Assembly (NCBI RefSeq): GCF_004307995.1
Contig: NZ_SIRE01000025.1
Span: 62,001 to 126,000, forward strand
From: Paenibacillus thalictri
Lineage (GTDB): Bacteria; Bacillota; Bacilli; Paenibacillales; NBRC-103111
Direction: 5' to 3'
Length of the DNA: 64,000 bases
Positions 33,093 to 42,130 of this stretch are shown here, in pieces; the first letter of the stretch is position 1, and each line of letters starts with the position of its first letter. The notes under the pieces are model-generated. The model was not told where the DNA came from. It did no database searches and saw nothing but the letters and a program-made list of their open reading frames with translations. Made by a program: the position numbers and the translations under genes.

Positions 33093-34505
33093 TTACAATA
33101 AACTCAAATCTTTGAGCGCTTTGCCGCAAGCCTCCAGGTTGGCCAGCCGCATCTCGGAATATTTGCGCGACAATACGACACCTTGCGCTCCCGCTTGCAT
33201 AGCGGCCGTGACCGACTCGTACACATCTTGCGGTTCCGTTTGTTTAAGGCCCTGGCCTGTCGGAATATCGACGTCGATGCCGGGATAAATGCGGGTCGGG
33301 CACCCCGACAGCTTAACGGCCTGGACGGCCCGCTGCGTTTCTCGACGCACATAATCGGCCGACCAGCCTTGCTGCGGAATGTCCTCAAGCGACCCTTCCG
33401 CGATGCCAAGGAAGCGGTAAATCAGCTGCAGCGCTTCCTGCGGCGCGGCATCCCGGAAAATCGTGCTGTGCAGATGTTTCATGTAGTCGGCAAAACGCGG
33501 ACCTGCGCAGTTGTTATAGGCGACCAGCTTGATGAAGTCGCTGTAATGGCTCATCTCGGACAAATCCTGCGTTGCCCGATAAAACGGCGACAGCGAGTTT
33601 AGATGGAACACGTGCCAGCCGACCTGAACCTCCGGGTTAATCGCCTTAACCATGCCGTATATTTCTTTAAAAAACTGGCGTTGCCCTTCATGCCAATGGT
33701 TTTCCCAAGCCAAAATCTCCGGATATCGCAGGAGCAAACGCCAGAACATGACGAAATATCCGTCGTTAGGCCTTACATCGGCGCGTGCTTTATGGATAAA
33801 GTCTCTTAAGGCGATATAACCTTGTCTGGCCCGCTCTACGTTGATGCCAAGCTCTCTGGCTCTGGCCCGGCAGTGCGGGCAAAAGCAGGTGACTTCGCCC
33901 GTCGCCCAAGGTCCGCCGAACAAATTGCCCAGCGGTCCCTGCCGCTCCGAGCACCATGCCACTCCGTCCACTTCATATGATTTGATATAATCCTCGATCA
34001 GACTGAAGTGCCAATTTCTGTACTCCGGATGGTTAAAGCAGGGCTTGCGGCCGCTAATCCCACGTGGGTCCTGCTCCAGCAGCTGGGCGTAATTCGGAAT
34101 CGTCTGGGACTGCCATAATCCCGAGCTTTCTTCAATCCAGCAATACGATTTCATGCCGCGGCGTTTGGCCTCCGGAATCACTTCCGCCATCATGTCGTAA
34201 TCGCCGTGTTCCTTCGCTCTGAATTGTTCCGGGCGAATAAACGTGCGGTTATAATACTGCGGGTGAGCGATCCCGTAATTGCCGCCGACAAATTCCGGGT
34301 CGTAGGCCATTTTGCCGTGATCGGGAAGCGGATGCCCTTCCAGCTGGCGTCCTCCCGTACCCCTTGTATAAGTAAAGTTGGCCAGAAATAACGTGTTCAC
34401 GCCGCCAAGCTCCTGAAGATTGTCCAGTACCTGCTCCACGCCTTCGTCTACAAAAGATACGGCGCCTACCTGCATCGCTATCGTCGTTTGCTGCTTGTCT
34501 TGCAT
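33093..34505 (-). CDS. Glycosidase-like TIM-barrel protein with CxCxxC cluster (island A)
   Basis: 470 residues without a signal peptide, so cytoplasmic. The pattern of strands (VNTLFLANFTYT, MKSYCWIEESS, YEVDGVAWCSER, VQVGWHVFHLN, TRIYPGIDVDIP) fits a TIM barrel resembling putative glycoside hydrolases. A CFCPHC motif follows the DGVAW strand and could bind zinc. I do not recognise a characterised family. The second glycosidase-like protein at the end of the window has the same arrangement (DGIW... CYCKRC). It is the first gene of the island A operon, and its ATG lies behind GGGGAGGATC. Confidence 0.7.
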   Translation of the reverse strand: MQDKQQTTIAMQVGAVSFVDEGVEQVLDNLQELGGVNTLFLANFTYTRGTGGRQLEGHPLPDHGKMAYDPEFVGGNYGIAHPQYYNRTFIRPEQFRAKEHGDYDMMAEVIPEAKRRGMKSYCWIEESSGLWQSQTIPNYAQLLEQDPRGISGRKPCFNHPEYRNWHFSLIEDYIKSYEVDGVAWCSERQGPLGNLFGGPWATGEVTCFCPHCRARARELGINVERARQGYIALRDFIHKARADVRPNDGYFVMFWRLLLRYPEILAWENHWHEGQRQFFKEIYGMVKAINPEVQVGWHVFHLNSLSPFYRATQDLSEMSHYSDFIKLVAYNNCAGPRFADYMKHLHSTIFRDAAPQEALQLIYRFLGIAEGSLEDIPQQGWSADYVRRETQRAVQAVKLSGCPTRIYPGIDVDIPTGQGLKQTEPQDVYESVTAAMQAGAQGVVLSRKYSEMRLANLEACGKALKDLSLL

Positions 34506-34892
34506 CGAATGATCCTCCCCGTAAAAGTGGCTTGCCAGCTCGTCATCATCAAGGCTGAGCGATAAAAATTAAGCTGTACCAACGATTGGCTTCCGCGGGC
34601 CCTGCGGATGTCCCCGTTGAACCTATCTTAAGCGGAGAAACATCCGGCTCGTAACTGTTAATCGTTGTGACGGGAAAATTTTGTCATCCGCCGTAGGCAG
34701 GCCAAGGCAATTCAGCTCGTGCAAGAAAAAAATGTCACAGGTCGCGGTGTCTCAGGAGCTGATAAAAGCCTGATTTCGGCGCGCAGCGTTTTCCAATAAC
34801 AGGTAAATATGAATAGCGACGCTGCATCCGAAGTAATCTAAAGATGGAAACAGGTCGTCAGTTGAAGCAAAAACATCCAAGGAGGTGCTGAC
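34506..34892. other. Divergent gene-free region between island A and the germination operon
   Basis: 387 nt that must hold the island A promoter (leftward) and the ger promoter (rightward). Apart from the sigma-G-like pair listed separately, I see no clear promoter or operator. An AT-rich patch, GGGAAAATTTTGTC, near 34670 is a possible part of the leftward promoter. Confidence 0.45.
34810..34840 (+). promoter_or_regulatory. Possible sigma-G promoter of the ger operon
   Basis: TGAATA, an 18-nt spacer and TAATCTA resemble the forespore sigma-G pattern (TGMATA / CATAMTA); the -10 part matches only four of seven positions. Germination receptor operons are normally sigma-G controlled. Confidence 0.35.
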
Positions 34893-36449
34893 TTGTTCGC
34901 CAAAGAAGATTTGCAAGCGGCTCTCGGGCATCCGCCCGATCTGATTATCCGGCCGCTTCCCGATGGTTACGGACTGCCGGGTTTTGCCGCGTTTCTTTCC
35001 ACCGTTACCGATACGGCAAGAATCGCTCAGCTGTTGTCCCCTCTTCCGCAATCCTCCGATTCCGAATCCCGCCACACCAACGACGTCCCAGCTAAGCAAA
35101 GCGATCCATCCAGCGGCGGCGTATTGCGGATCGGGGGACAAGAGAACAAGAAAGTTGCGGGAAAAGAATCGAATCACGACTTGCCTCAGCATCTCTCGAT
35201 TCTGGGGAACTACTACCCGCTTCATCTGAAAAAGATGTCGCTGCAATTGTTTGCCGGACATTGCTTGCTGATCTTGGAGGAGCAGAATCGGTATTTAGCG
35301 ATCGATGCGGCAAAATGGTCGCAGCGCTCGGTAATGACACCGGAAATCGAAAGTTCGCTGATCGGTCCGCGGGACTCCTTTGTGGAACATATTGAAGCGA
35401 ACTTATCGATGATTCGGTTTCGGATCCGTCATGAGCATTTAACCGTCGAATCTTTAACGATCGGCGAAACGACCCAATCGCAGGTCATGATCGTTTATAT
35501 GAAAGGATTGGCGAAACCTCATCTGATTGAGCAAATCAGATACAGGTTAAGCGGCATCCAAGAATCCGGATTTCTGGATACGACCCAACTGGGGCAGATC
35601 ATATTGGACAGGCCAAAATGGCTGACGCCGTTCCCGCTCATGCAATCCACTGAGCGCCCCGATAAAACCGTAGCTTCCTTGCTGGAAGGAAGAATTGCGG
35701 TGCTGATGAATACTTCGCCGACTGCTGTCATTTTGCCGGTGACGATGACCGCATTGTACCAGACGGCTGACGACTATTATTTTCCGAGCTTGCCCGGCAC
35801 CTTTTTACGCTTGATCCGTTTTATCGGACTGCTGATGACCTTATATTTCCCGGCGCTTTATGTCGCCGTCACGTCGGTGAATCATGACGTGCTGCGGATT
35901 CAGTTCATGATCGCCATTGCCGCCAGCCGTGAAGGCGTCCCGTACCCTGCCTTTATCGAAGTAATCGTCATGATGATATTGCTGGAGCTGATTAATGAAG
36001 CAACCGTGCGTTTGCCCAAAGTGATCGGCGGCACCGCCACGATCGTCGGCGGTCTGATCATCGGCACCGCCGCCGCCCAAGCGCATCTGATCAGCAATAT
36101 TATGATCGTCATTACAGCCGCAACGGCCATCGGCAGCTACACCATACCGAACTATATGCTTGGCGTAGCGCTGCGGCTGTGCAGCTATTTGCTGGTCGTT
36201 TTCTCCGTGTTCTGGGGAATCTACGGCATGGCGGTCGGTTCGGCGCTTATTCTTTTTTATCTGTGCTCGTTAAAATCGATGGATATCCCATATTTGGCCC
36301 CATTCAGCACGTTTATGTATTCGGATCTGCTGCGCGACTCCTTGATTCGCGCCCCACAGGCGCTGTCGCTGCTTGCGTCGCGCACATACAAAGTCAAATT
36401 GAAACCATCCGGGCGATCGCCCCGCAAGGAAGGAGAAAAGCTGTTATGA
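34893..36449 (+). CDS. Spore germination receptor A subunit (GerA/GerKA family)
   Basis: 518 residues. An N-terminal hydrophilic domain of about 280 residues is followed by five or six membrane spans and a short basic tail, the GerAA/GerKA layout. Conserved stretches include LIGPRDSFVEHIEANLSMIRFRI, LPVTMTALYQTADDYYF and EVIVMMILLELINEATVRLPK. It is part of the inner spore membrane nutrient receptor. It starts at TTG with AAGGAGG 7 nt ahead. The N terminus lacks part of the usual first domain and may be divergent. Its stop codon overlaps the next start (ATGA). Confidence 0.9.
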   Translation: MFAKEDLQAALGHPPDLIIRPLPDGYGLPGFAAFLSTVTDTARIAQLLSPLPQSSDSESRHTNDVPAKQSDPSSGGVLRIGGQENKKVAGKESNHDLPQHLSILGNYYPLHLKKMSLQLFAGHCLLILEEQNRYLAIDAAKWSQRSVMTPEIESSLIGPRDSFVEHIEANLSMIRFRIRHEHLTVESLTIGETTQSQVMIVYMKGLAKPHLIEQIRYRLSGIQESGFLDTTQLGQIILDRPKWLTPFPLMQSTERPDKTVASLLEGRIAVLMNTSPTAVILPVTMTALYQTADDYYFPSLPGTFLRLIRFIGLLMTLYFPALYVAVTSVNHDVLRIQFMIAIAASREGVPYPAFIEVIVMMILLELINEATVRLPKVIGGTATIVGGLIIGTAAAQAHLISNIMIVITAATAIGSYTIPNYMLGVALRLCSYLLVVFSVFWGIYGMAVGSALILFYLCSLKSMDIPYLAPFSTFMYSDLLRDSLIRAPQALSLLASRTYKVKLKPSGRSPRKEGEKLL

Positions 36450-37531
36450 AGTGGAAGACGCAAGAGGAAGAAGTTCATTATCCGGTGTTGTTTTTTATCG
36501 TGATGACCGGTTTGTCCACAACACGTGGGGTTAATAAAATGGCACTGACCGGTTTTGGCCGGGACAGCCCTTGGATTTTTTTTGCCTGCCTACTGGTGGT
36601 GCTTGGAGGAGTGTGGCTGAGCTTGCGCATCAGCTCGCGTTATGAAGGCGAATCCATTATGCTGGCCAGCGGACGCATCGGTCCCAAGCTGCTGACCCCT
36701 GTCTCTTATTTGCTGTATGCCATTCTCTTTTGGGGCGGGGCGGTCTATTACCTGATCACGGGCGGGGACTTTTTTTCCCGTACTTTGCTGTACGGCAATT
36801 CGACGACATTAATGATATCGGGGACGTTGATAGCCACATTATTGGCTTTGTTTTCCATCGAAACGGTTGGACGTTACGGGCATCTGCTGATGATATTCAT
36901 CATTCCGCTTTATATCGTTTTTTCTCTGACCGCACTGATGAATTCGAATTGGTCCTATCTGATGCCCGTCATTCGTGCCCGGGAATGGGCGCAGCCGATT
37001 CACGGCATATCCGGCGCCATGCTGATGTTTATTCCGCTCGCCGCGGTCACCGTACTCAGCAGTCGCATCAAACGAAAAAGGGTATTTGTTTCCGTCTCCC
37101 TTCTGGCAAGCGGCTCGGCTTTATTCGGGGCTTATACGGTAACGATGGGCATTACGACATTTGGCGTTCATACCGCCAGGCAATTCGAATCTCTTACCCA
37201 AGCTATATTCGATGCCGTACGCGCCGAAAATTTCGTCATGGAGCGAATCGTGTTTATCCATATTTTATTGTGGAAATATTTAGAGATCGCCGGCAGCACC
37301 TTTTTCATCCGCTGCGCGTCGTTTTGTTTAGCGCAAGCCTTCGGTTGGAAGTTGTCCCCCTTGCATATCATCGGTGTCGGGATCGGTTCGGCCATATTTG
37401 TGGTCGCAACAAGCAAGCCTTTCTTCTTCAGAGACTTCGCTTACTGGCTGGGCTGTTACGGCGCTGCGATGCTGGTCGCGTTTCCTCTGCTGTTATATAT
37501 GTTGATGCTTGCGAGGGGGCGCTCCAATTGA
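36446..37531 (+). CDS. Spore germination receptor B subunit (GerB family)
   Basis: 361 residues with ten predicted spans, an amino-acid-permease-like (APC) fold that binds the germinant. The opening VHYPVLFFIVMTGLSTTRGV and SRYEGESIMLASGRIGPKLLTPVSYLLYA fit the spore_permease family. The ATG overlaps the stop of the A subunit by 4 nt and AAGGAG lies within that gene's end, so translation is coupled. Confidence 0.92.
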   Translation: MKWKTQEEEVHYPVLFFIVMTGLSTTRGVNKMALTGFGRDSPWIFFACLLVVLGGVWLSLRISSRYEGESIMLASGRIGPKLLTPVSYLLYAILFWGGAVYYLITGGDFFSRTLLYGNSTTLMISGTLIATLLALFSIETVGRYGHLLMIFIIPLYIVFSLTALMNSNWSYLMPVIRAREWAQPIHGISGAMLMFIPLAAVTVLSSRIKRKRVFVSVSLLASGSALFGAYTVTMGITTFGVHTARQFESLTQAIFDAVRAENFVMERIVFIHILLWKYLEIAGSTFFIRCASFCLAQAFGWKLSPLHIIGVGIGSAIFVVATSKPFFFRDFAYWLGCYGAAMLVAFPLLLYMLMLARGRSN

Positions 37532-38640
37532 ACAGAAACCGAATCTGGCTGCTCATTCTCTTGTTCGTCCCGCTGCTCGGCGGATGCGGCAACGCCAAGC
37601 AAATCAACCGTATCACCTTTGTGACGGCACTGGGCATCGAATCCGCAGAAAACGGCGTGCTAGTCCATGCGATGGCGGCTATTCCCGGAAAATACGCCTC
37701 CTTGTCGCCGGGTTCGGGAGGCGGTGGCAGCGACACATCGCCGAATTATATCATTACCCAACAAGGAAGCACCATATCCGACGCTTTGTATCAGATGAAG
37801 CGAAAAACAGCCCGCGACATTCAATTCGGCCATACCAAAATTTTATTGATTTCCAGCGAGCTCGCAGAAAAAGGACTTACGGAACATTTGGATTTTTTCA
37901 TGCGCAGAGAGGAGCTGCAAACGATATCCTGGATCGCTGTCACACGGGAAAGCCCCAAAGCCGTGATGAATATCAGCCCGTCGGTGCCGCAATCCGTCGG
38001 AGATTGGATGGTGGATGTGTTCTCCCAGGCCGGATCGGATACATTTGAAATTTTGCCGATCTACTTATACGAGTTTTACAGCCGGGTCTTCGAGCCGGGC
38101 ATATCGCCTTACGCCATGGTGCTCGGTTCGTCGAAGGAACGCGAGAAAGATGTCAATATCGATAAAATCGCCCTGTTCCGCCGCGACCGGCTGACCGGCT
38201 ATTTGAACGCATCCAACGTCAAGTATATATCGATGCTGCAACAACGAAGCCTGCTTCCGACGGGGTTTACCATCACCAAGGACAAAATGTCATTTATCCT
38301 GCTTGATTACAAAACCGATATCGCTTGGGAAGCAGATAAAATGAAGGTCAACCTTCGTGTGAAGCTTGATTTCGATCAATCTCCGGGGATTTATTTGATG
38401 GACCACGCTTCTATGACCAAAGTGGAAAACGAAATGGCAGGGGTAATTGAACAGGATCTCCGCAAGCTCATCACCACGCTGCAGCAACTGAAAAGCGACC
38501 CGGTCGGATTTGGCGAAAAGTACCGGGTCGCTCATGGCGGGGAACTGGACAAAGATCAATGGCTTGACCAAACATTTCCTTCCCTGAAAACCGACGTTCA
38601 TGTCAAGGTAAAAATTCAGCGCAAAGGCATGATCGATTAG
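37528..38640 (+). CDS. Spore germination receptor C subunit (Ger(x)C lipoprotein)
   Basis: 370 residues. It has a short signal peptide with lipobox LLGGC, then the GerC fold: INRITFVTALGIE, TISDALYQMKRKTARDIQFGH, and the C-terminal domain ending in DVHVKVKIQRKGMID. The C subunit sits on the outer face of the inner spore membrane and helps receptor function. It starts at TTG overlapping the TGA of the B subunit, with GAGGGGG 8 nt ahead. The open frame extends far upstream inside the B gene, but that part is only a shadow. Confidence 0.92.
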   Translation: MNRNRIWLLILLFVPLLGGCGNAKQINRITFVTALGIESAENGVLVHAMAAIPGKYASLSPGSGGGGSDTSPNYIITQQGSTISDALYQMKRKTARDIQFGHTKILLISSELAEKGLTEHLDFFMRREELQTISWIAVTRESPKAVMNISPSVPQSVGDWMVDVFSQAGSDTFEILPIYLYEFYSRVFEPGISPYAMVLGSSKEREKDVNIDKIALFRRDRLTGYLNASNVKYISMLQQRSLLPTGFTITKDKMSFILLDYKTDIAWEADKMKVNLRVKLDFDQSPGIYLMDHASMTKVENEMAGVIEQDLRKLITTLQQLKSDPVGFGEKYRVAHGGELDKDQWLDQTFPSLKTDVHVKVKIQRKGMID

Positions 38641-38808
38641 CGGGCGCGGCGGTCGGTCGATCGAACCCCACGCGTGTGATGCAACAGCACATGCCGGATG
38701 ATGGCATCACGCGCGAATAATCCTTTGAGCGCATTTATGGCGTCGCAATGGCGGTTGATGAGATCAGCATTCTCCGAACCCACGCCTCTGGCTTCAGGCT
38801 TCAGACTT

Positions 38809-39792
38809 TTAGTAAGATCCGCGAATGTAAGGGTGAACATTGTCCCGGTAAAATTCGGCAAGCTGGCGCTGCTCCGCCGCGGTAAATGACGGCACTTCGC
38901 GCGCAGCCAAATTGTCCTCGATTTGAGACACCGACCGGAAACCGGGAATGACACACGTCACCTCCGGCAAATCGAGCAGCCAACGCAGCGCAGCCCGTGT
39001 CATGCTTTCGCGGCCTTCGGCAATCCACGCCAGCCCCCGGCTGAGCGTTACGCCACGTTCGAATTCCAGTCCGGCGAACGTTTCGCCGACGTTAAACTGC
39101 TCTCCGTTGCGGTTGAAATTGCGGTGATCCCCCGCCTCAAATTCGGATTGCGCGGTAAATTTACCGGTTAACAAACCGCTTGCGAGCGGCAGCCGCGCCA
39201 AAATGCCGACACCTTGGGCATGTGCTTTGGGCAGCAGCCGCTCCAGCGGTTTTTGCCGGAATAAGTTCAGAATGACCTGCAGTGCTTTGACATTCGGATT
39301 GTCCAAACAAAGCAAACCCTCTTCCACACTTTCAACACTGACTCCGTAATGGCGTATTTTCCCTTCCTGCTGCAGCTTGTCCAGCACCTCAAACACGCGG
39401 CCGTCCTGCAATATCGCAAGCGGAGGGCAATGAATTTGATACAGGTCAAGCCGTTCGCGATTCAGCCGTTTCAAGCTTCCTTCGCAATAAGCGCGCACTT
39501 GTTCCTCCGAATACGTATGCGGATCGTGAATGTCCCCGGCCCGGCAAAATTTCGTCGCAATGTGAATTTCGTCTTCTTTGCCTTTGGTTGCTTCCTCCAG
39601 CAGCCTTTCACTGTGCCCGTCTCCGTATACATCGGCCGTATCGAAGAAGTTCACTCCCGCATCCATCGCCGCATGAAGCGCACGCATCGACTCGCCGTCG
39701 TTCACTTGCCCCCACGATCCGCCGATCGCCCACGTGCCAAAGCTGATTTCGCTCAGCATGAGCCCGGTATTGCCTAATTCCCGATATTTCAT
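38809..39792 (-). CDS. Aldo/keto reductase (first copy)
   Basis: 327 residues, a TIM-barrel NADPH oxidoreductase. The tetrad is visible: Asp and Tyr in FFDTADVYGDG, Lys in HIATKFC and His in YQIHCPP. The cofactor-phosphate region near the C terminus (VIPGFRSVSQIEDNL) fits the AKR fold. It is similar to the sugar-operon reductases. It stands alone between ger and gerQ. Confidence 0.9.
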   Translation of the reverse strand: MKYRELGNTGLMLSEISFGTWAIGGSWGQVNDGESMRALHAAMDAGVNFFDTADVYGDGHSERLLEEATKGKEDEIHIATKFCRAGDIHDPHTYSEEQVRAYCEGSLKRLNRERLDLYQIHCPPLAILQDGRVFEVLDKLQQEGKIRHYGVSVESVEEGLLCLDNPNVKALQVILNLFRQKPLERLLPKAHAQGVGILARLPLASGLLTGKFTAQSEFEAGDHRNFNRNGEQFNVGETFAGLEFERGVTLSRGLAWIAEGRESMTRAALRWLLDLPEVTCVIPGFRSVSQIEDNLAAREVPSFTAAEQRQLAEFYRDNVHPYIRGSY

Positions 39793-39897
39793 CGCTGTAC
39801 CTCCGCACCTTTTTCTAATGGCCTACATGTCCTATTGTATAGAAAACAACCGGTAACGCAACTGTACAGGAACTATATTTTTCCTTTTGGCGTCAGT

Positions 39898-39926
39898 CAC
39901 CAAATCTGGGCTCCCTCCATAATATG
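39898..39926 (+). promoter_or_regulatory. Sigma-K-like promoter of gerQ
   Basis: CACC, a 16-nt spacer and CATAATATG fit the mother-cell sigma-K pattern (mACm / CATAnnnTA) apart from the last base. It lies about 60 nt before gerQ. Confidence 0.45.
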
Positions 39927-39983
39927 GGTATTGAGATAAACGCCCATATCACTGGCAAAAACATACTTAGGAGGAAATCAACC

Positions 39984-40445
39984 ATGATGAACAATCCTTA
40001 CAAAATCGGGTCCATGCCGGGAGTTAACCCGTACGGATTCCCAATGTACGGCCAAATGGCTGGCCAAATGCCTGCCCAAATGCCTGCTCAAACTCAGGTT
40101 CCGCCTTCCAGCGGCGGCTTTATCGCCGGTCCGGGCGGGTCCCCCGCCGGTGCGCCTGGTTTGAATGCCGCAGGACAGCTGCCGATTGAGCAATCTTTTA
40201 TCGAAAATATTTTGCGCCTCAACCTCGGCAAAATGGCGACTTTGTACATGACTTATGAAAACAACCGCGAGTGGAACGCCAAAATTTTCAAAGGCCGCAT
40301 CGAAGCTGCCGGACGCGACCACATCATCATCAGCGATCCGATGACCGGCATGCGTTACCTGCTGCTGATGGTCAACCTGGACTACATCACCTTCGACGAA
40401 GAACTGAACTACGCTTACCCGTACGCTACCGGCGTAAGCAGATAA
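39984..40445 (+). CDS. gerQ: Spore coat protein GerQ
   Basis: 153 residues. The C-terminal 80 residues match GerQ: IEQSFIENILRLNLGK, YENNREWNAKIFKG and GRDHIIISDPMTGMRYLL. In Bacillus GerQ is crosslinked into the coat and helps place the cortex-lytic enzyme CwlJ. The N-terminal half is Met/Pro/Gln/Gly-rich, with repeated GQMPAQMPAQ, typical of the variable region. AGGAGG lies 8 nt before two consecutive ATGs; I took the first. It is monocistronic, with its own promoter and terminator. Confidence 0.93.
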   Translation: MMNNPYKIGSMPGVNPYGFPMYGQMAGQMPAQMPAQTQVPPSSGGFIAGPGGSPAGAPGLNAAGQLPIEQSFIENILRLNLGKMATLYMTYENNREWNAKIFKGRIEAAGRDHIIISDPMTGMRYLLLMVNLDYITFDEELNYAYPYATGVSR

Positions 40446-40453
40446 TACAATAA

Positions 40454-40503
40454 GGAACCTGCGGCCACCGTTCTTAAAACGGACTCCCAGGTTCCTTTTT
40501 TTT
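40454..40503 (+). terminator. Terminator of gerQ
   Basis: GGAACCTG and CAGGTTCC enclose a 26-nt loop and are followed by eight T. Confidence 0.85.
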
Positions 40504-40566
40504 GCCCAGCTTTCAAGTTCAAGCCCCGATCCATCAATTCAAAAATGCCGTACCGCTATCGCTCGC

Positions 40567-41517
40567 TTAATATTCGTTCTGCAAATCAATCAGGTTGCGC
40601 AGCGGTTTACCTTCTATATAATAACGCAGATTTTCCGTGAAGATCTGCATAGCCCGCTCATCGTAATGTCCCGAGCTGCCGGAGTTATGCGGCGTGATCA
40701 TGACGTTCTCCATCTCCCACAGCGGATGATCTTCCGGCAGCGGCTCCACTTCAAATACATCAAGACCCGCTCCGGCAATTTCACCCTCGCGCAAAGCGTC
40801 GATTAATGCTTTCGTATCCGTCGTCCCGCCTCTTCCGATATTAATGAAGAAAGCGTCCCGCTTCATCGCCTGGAACTGCCCGCGGCCAAAAATGTGTGTC
40901 GTGTCTTTAGTCAAAGGCAGCGTCACCACCACATAATCGCTTTCCTGCAGCACTTCATCAAGCTGTGCCAAAGTAAACATATGATCCACATGTTCCACCG
41001 GCGCCACCGTCCGTTTCACGCCAAGCACCTTCATGCCAAACGCTTTCGACAAGCGGGCGATTTCTGTGCCGATGGCGCCAACTCCGATAATACCCACCGT
41101 TTTGCCGTGCATTTCTCCCAGCGGCCCGACATTTTGCCATTTGCGCCGTTGTTGATTCAAGAGGGAAAGATGGATTTTGCGCGTAAACGATAACATCATG
41201 GCAATAACATGCTCCGAGATTGGATACGGATGAATCCCGCTTGTGGATGTCAGCTTCACACCCGCCGTCCCAAACGCGGCCAGCGGAAACTTGTCCACGC
41301 CAGCCCCCCAATTCTGCACCCAGCGCAATCCCGTGCCGGGATTCAGCAGCTGTCCCACTTCAGATTTCCAGCCAATCACGATTTCCGCCTCCTGCAGATG
41401 AGGCAGCCAGTCCTCCTTTGTTTGGCCGTTCACGAATTCCCAATCCGGCGCGATGCTGCGAATTTGCTGTTCATGCTCCGGTTTGATCGGTTGTACGGAT
41501 ACGATTTTGTGTGACAT
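40567..41517 (-). CDS. D-isomer-specific 2-hydroxyacid dehydrogenase
   Basis: 316 residues. The Rossmann motif is GVGAIGTEIARL. The catalytic Arg (FINIGRGG), Glu (DVFEVEPLP) and His (MITPHNSG) are in place. It interconverts 2-keto and D-2-hydroxy acids with NAD(P)H. The arrangement resembles the GhrA/phosphoglycerate-type group. It is the last of three leftward genes (SDR, cupin, dehydrogenase). The ATG follows GGAGGAG. Confidence 0.92.
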   Translation of the reverse strand: MSHKIVSVQPIKPEHEQQIRSIAPDWEFVNGQTKEDWLPHLQEAEIVIGWKSEVGQLLNPGTGLRWVQNWGAGVDKFPLAAFGTAGVKLTSTSGIHPYPISEHVIAMMLSFTRKIHLSLLNQQRRKWQNVGPLGEMHGKTVGIIGVGAIGTEIARLSKAFGMKVLGVKRTVAPVEHVDHMFTLAQLDEVLQESDYVVVTLPLTKDTTHIFGRGQFQAMKRDAFFINIGRGGTTDTKALIDALREGEIAGAGLDVFEVEPLPEDHPLWEMENVMITPHNSGSSGHYDERAMQIFTENLRYYIEGKPLRNLIDLQNEY

Positions 41518-41567
41518 GCTCTGCTCCTCCTTACGCCAAAGCGAACCCGGACAAACTTAGCTAGGAG

Positions 41568-41607
41568 TCTGTCCGACGAAAGTAAATCGGTGAATATTTC
41601 GGACAGA
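41568..41607. other. Intercistronic inverted repeat
   Basis: TCTGTCCGA and TCGGACAGA pair over a 22-nt loop in the gap between the cupin and dehydrogenase genes. No T-run follows, so it is more likely an mRNA-processing or stability element than a terminator. Confidence 0.5.
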
Positions 41608-41648
41608 ATCCTGGCATGCCTGCCGGGCAGATCGTTTGGCGTGTCTGT

Positions 41649-42128
41649 TTAATAAGTTAAGTCGATATACGGAATCCGATGCTGCTCGCAGTATTCATTA
41701 TACAATTTCAGCTTGGTGAAAACATCGTCTTGGTACACAAGACGGTCTTCGTCATCCAAATATTGAATCGTGCCCTCCAGCAAAAACAACGTAATCATCT
41801 CTTCTTCCCCATCCACCAAAAGCGTATGGATGTCGCCCGGCGGCTCATACACAAACGTTCCCGGTTTGGCTACCCAGTCCCTTTCCGCATATCTCCATGT
41901 GCCTTGAATCGTGTACGCGAGCACCTGTCCGCCGCTGTGACGGTGCCGGTTGACCTTGCCGCCGGGCGTCACCTTCAGCAGGTTGACCCAGCTGCCTCTG
42001 GCGAGGTCGAAGCGCATCGGCTTAAACCAGACGCGATCCGTCTGCGGGACCCAGGGAACCGCATCGAAATCGATTGCGCGATCGCTGAGCTGCACCATTT
42101 TGGCAAAATCATATAAAGATGGGCTCAT
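41649..42128 (-). CDS. Cupin-domain protein (dihydroxyacetophenone dioxygenase-like)
   Basis: 159 residues, a single cupin. Motif 1 is GGKVNRHRHSGGQVLAYTIQG, with two His metal ligands, and motif 2 is VYEPPGDIHTLLV with a third His. It resembles the 2,4'-dihydroxyacetophenone dioxygenase group, but with such a small protein the reaction could also be an isomerisation. It follows the SDR gene by 2 nt. Confidence 0.8.
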   Translation of the reverse strand: MSPSLYDFAKMVQLSDRAIDFDAVPWVPQTDRVWFKPMRFDLARGSWVNLLKVTPGGKVNRHRHSGGQVLAYTIQGTWRYAERDWVAKPGTFVYEPPGDIHTLLVDGEEEMITLFLLEGTIQYLDDEDRLVYQDDVFTKLKLYNEYCEQHRIPYIDLTY

Positions 42129-42130
42129 GT

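Noticed and set aside
36730..37527. Long upstream extension of the GerC frame
   Set aside because: It lies fully inside the GerB gene in another frame; the true start is the TTG with a ribosome site and lipoprotein signal.
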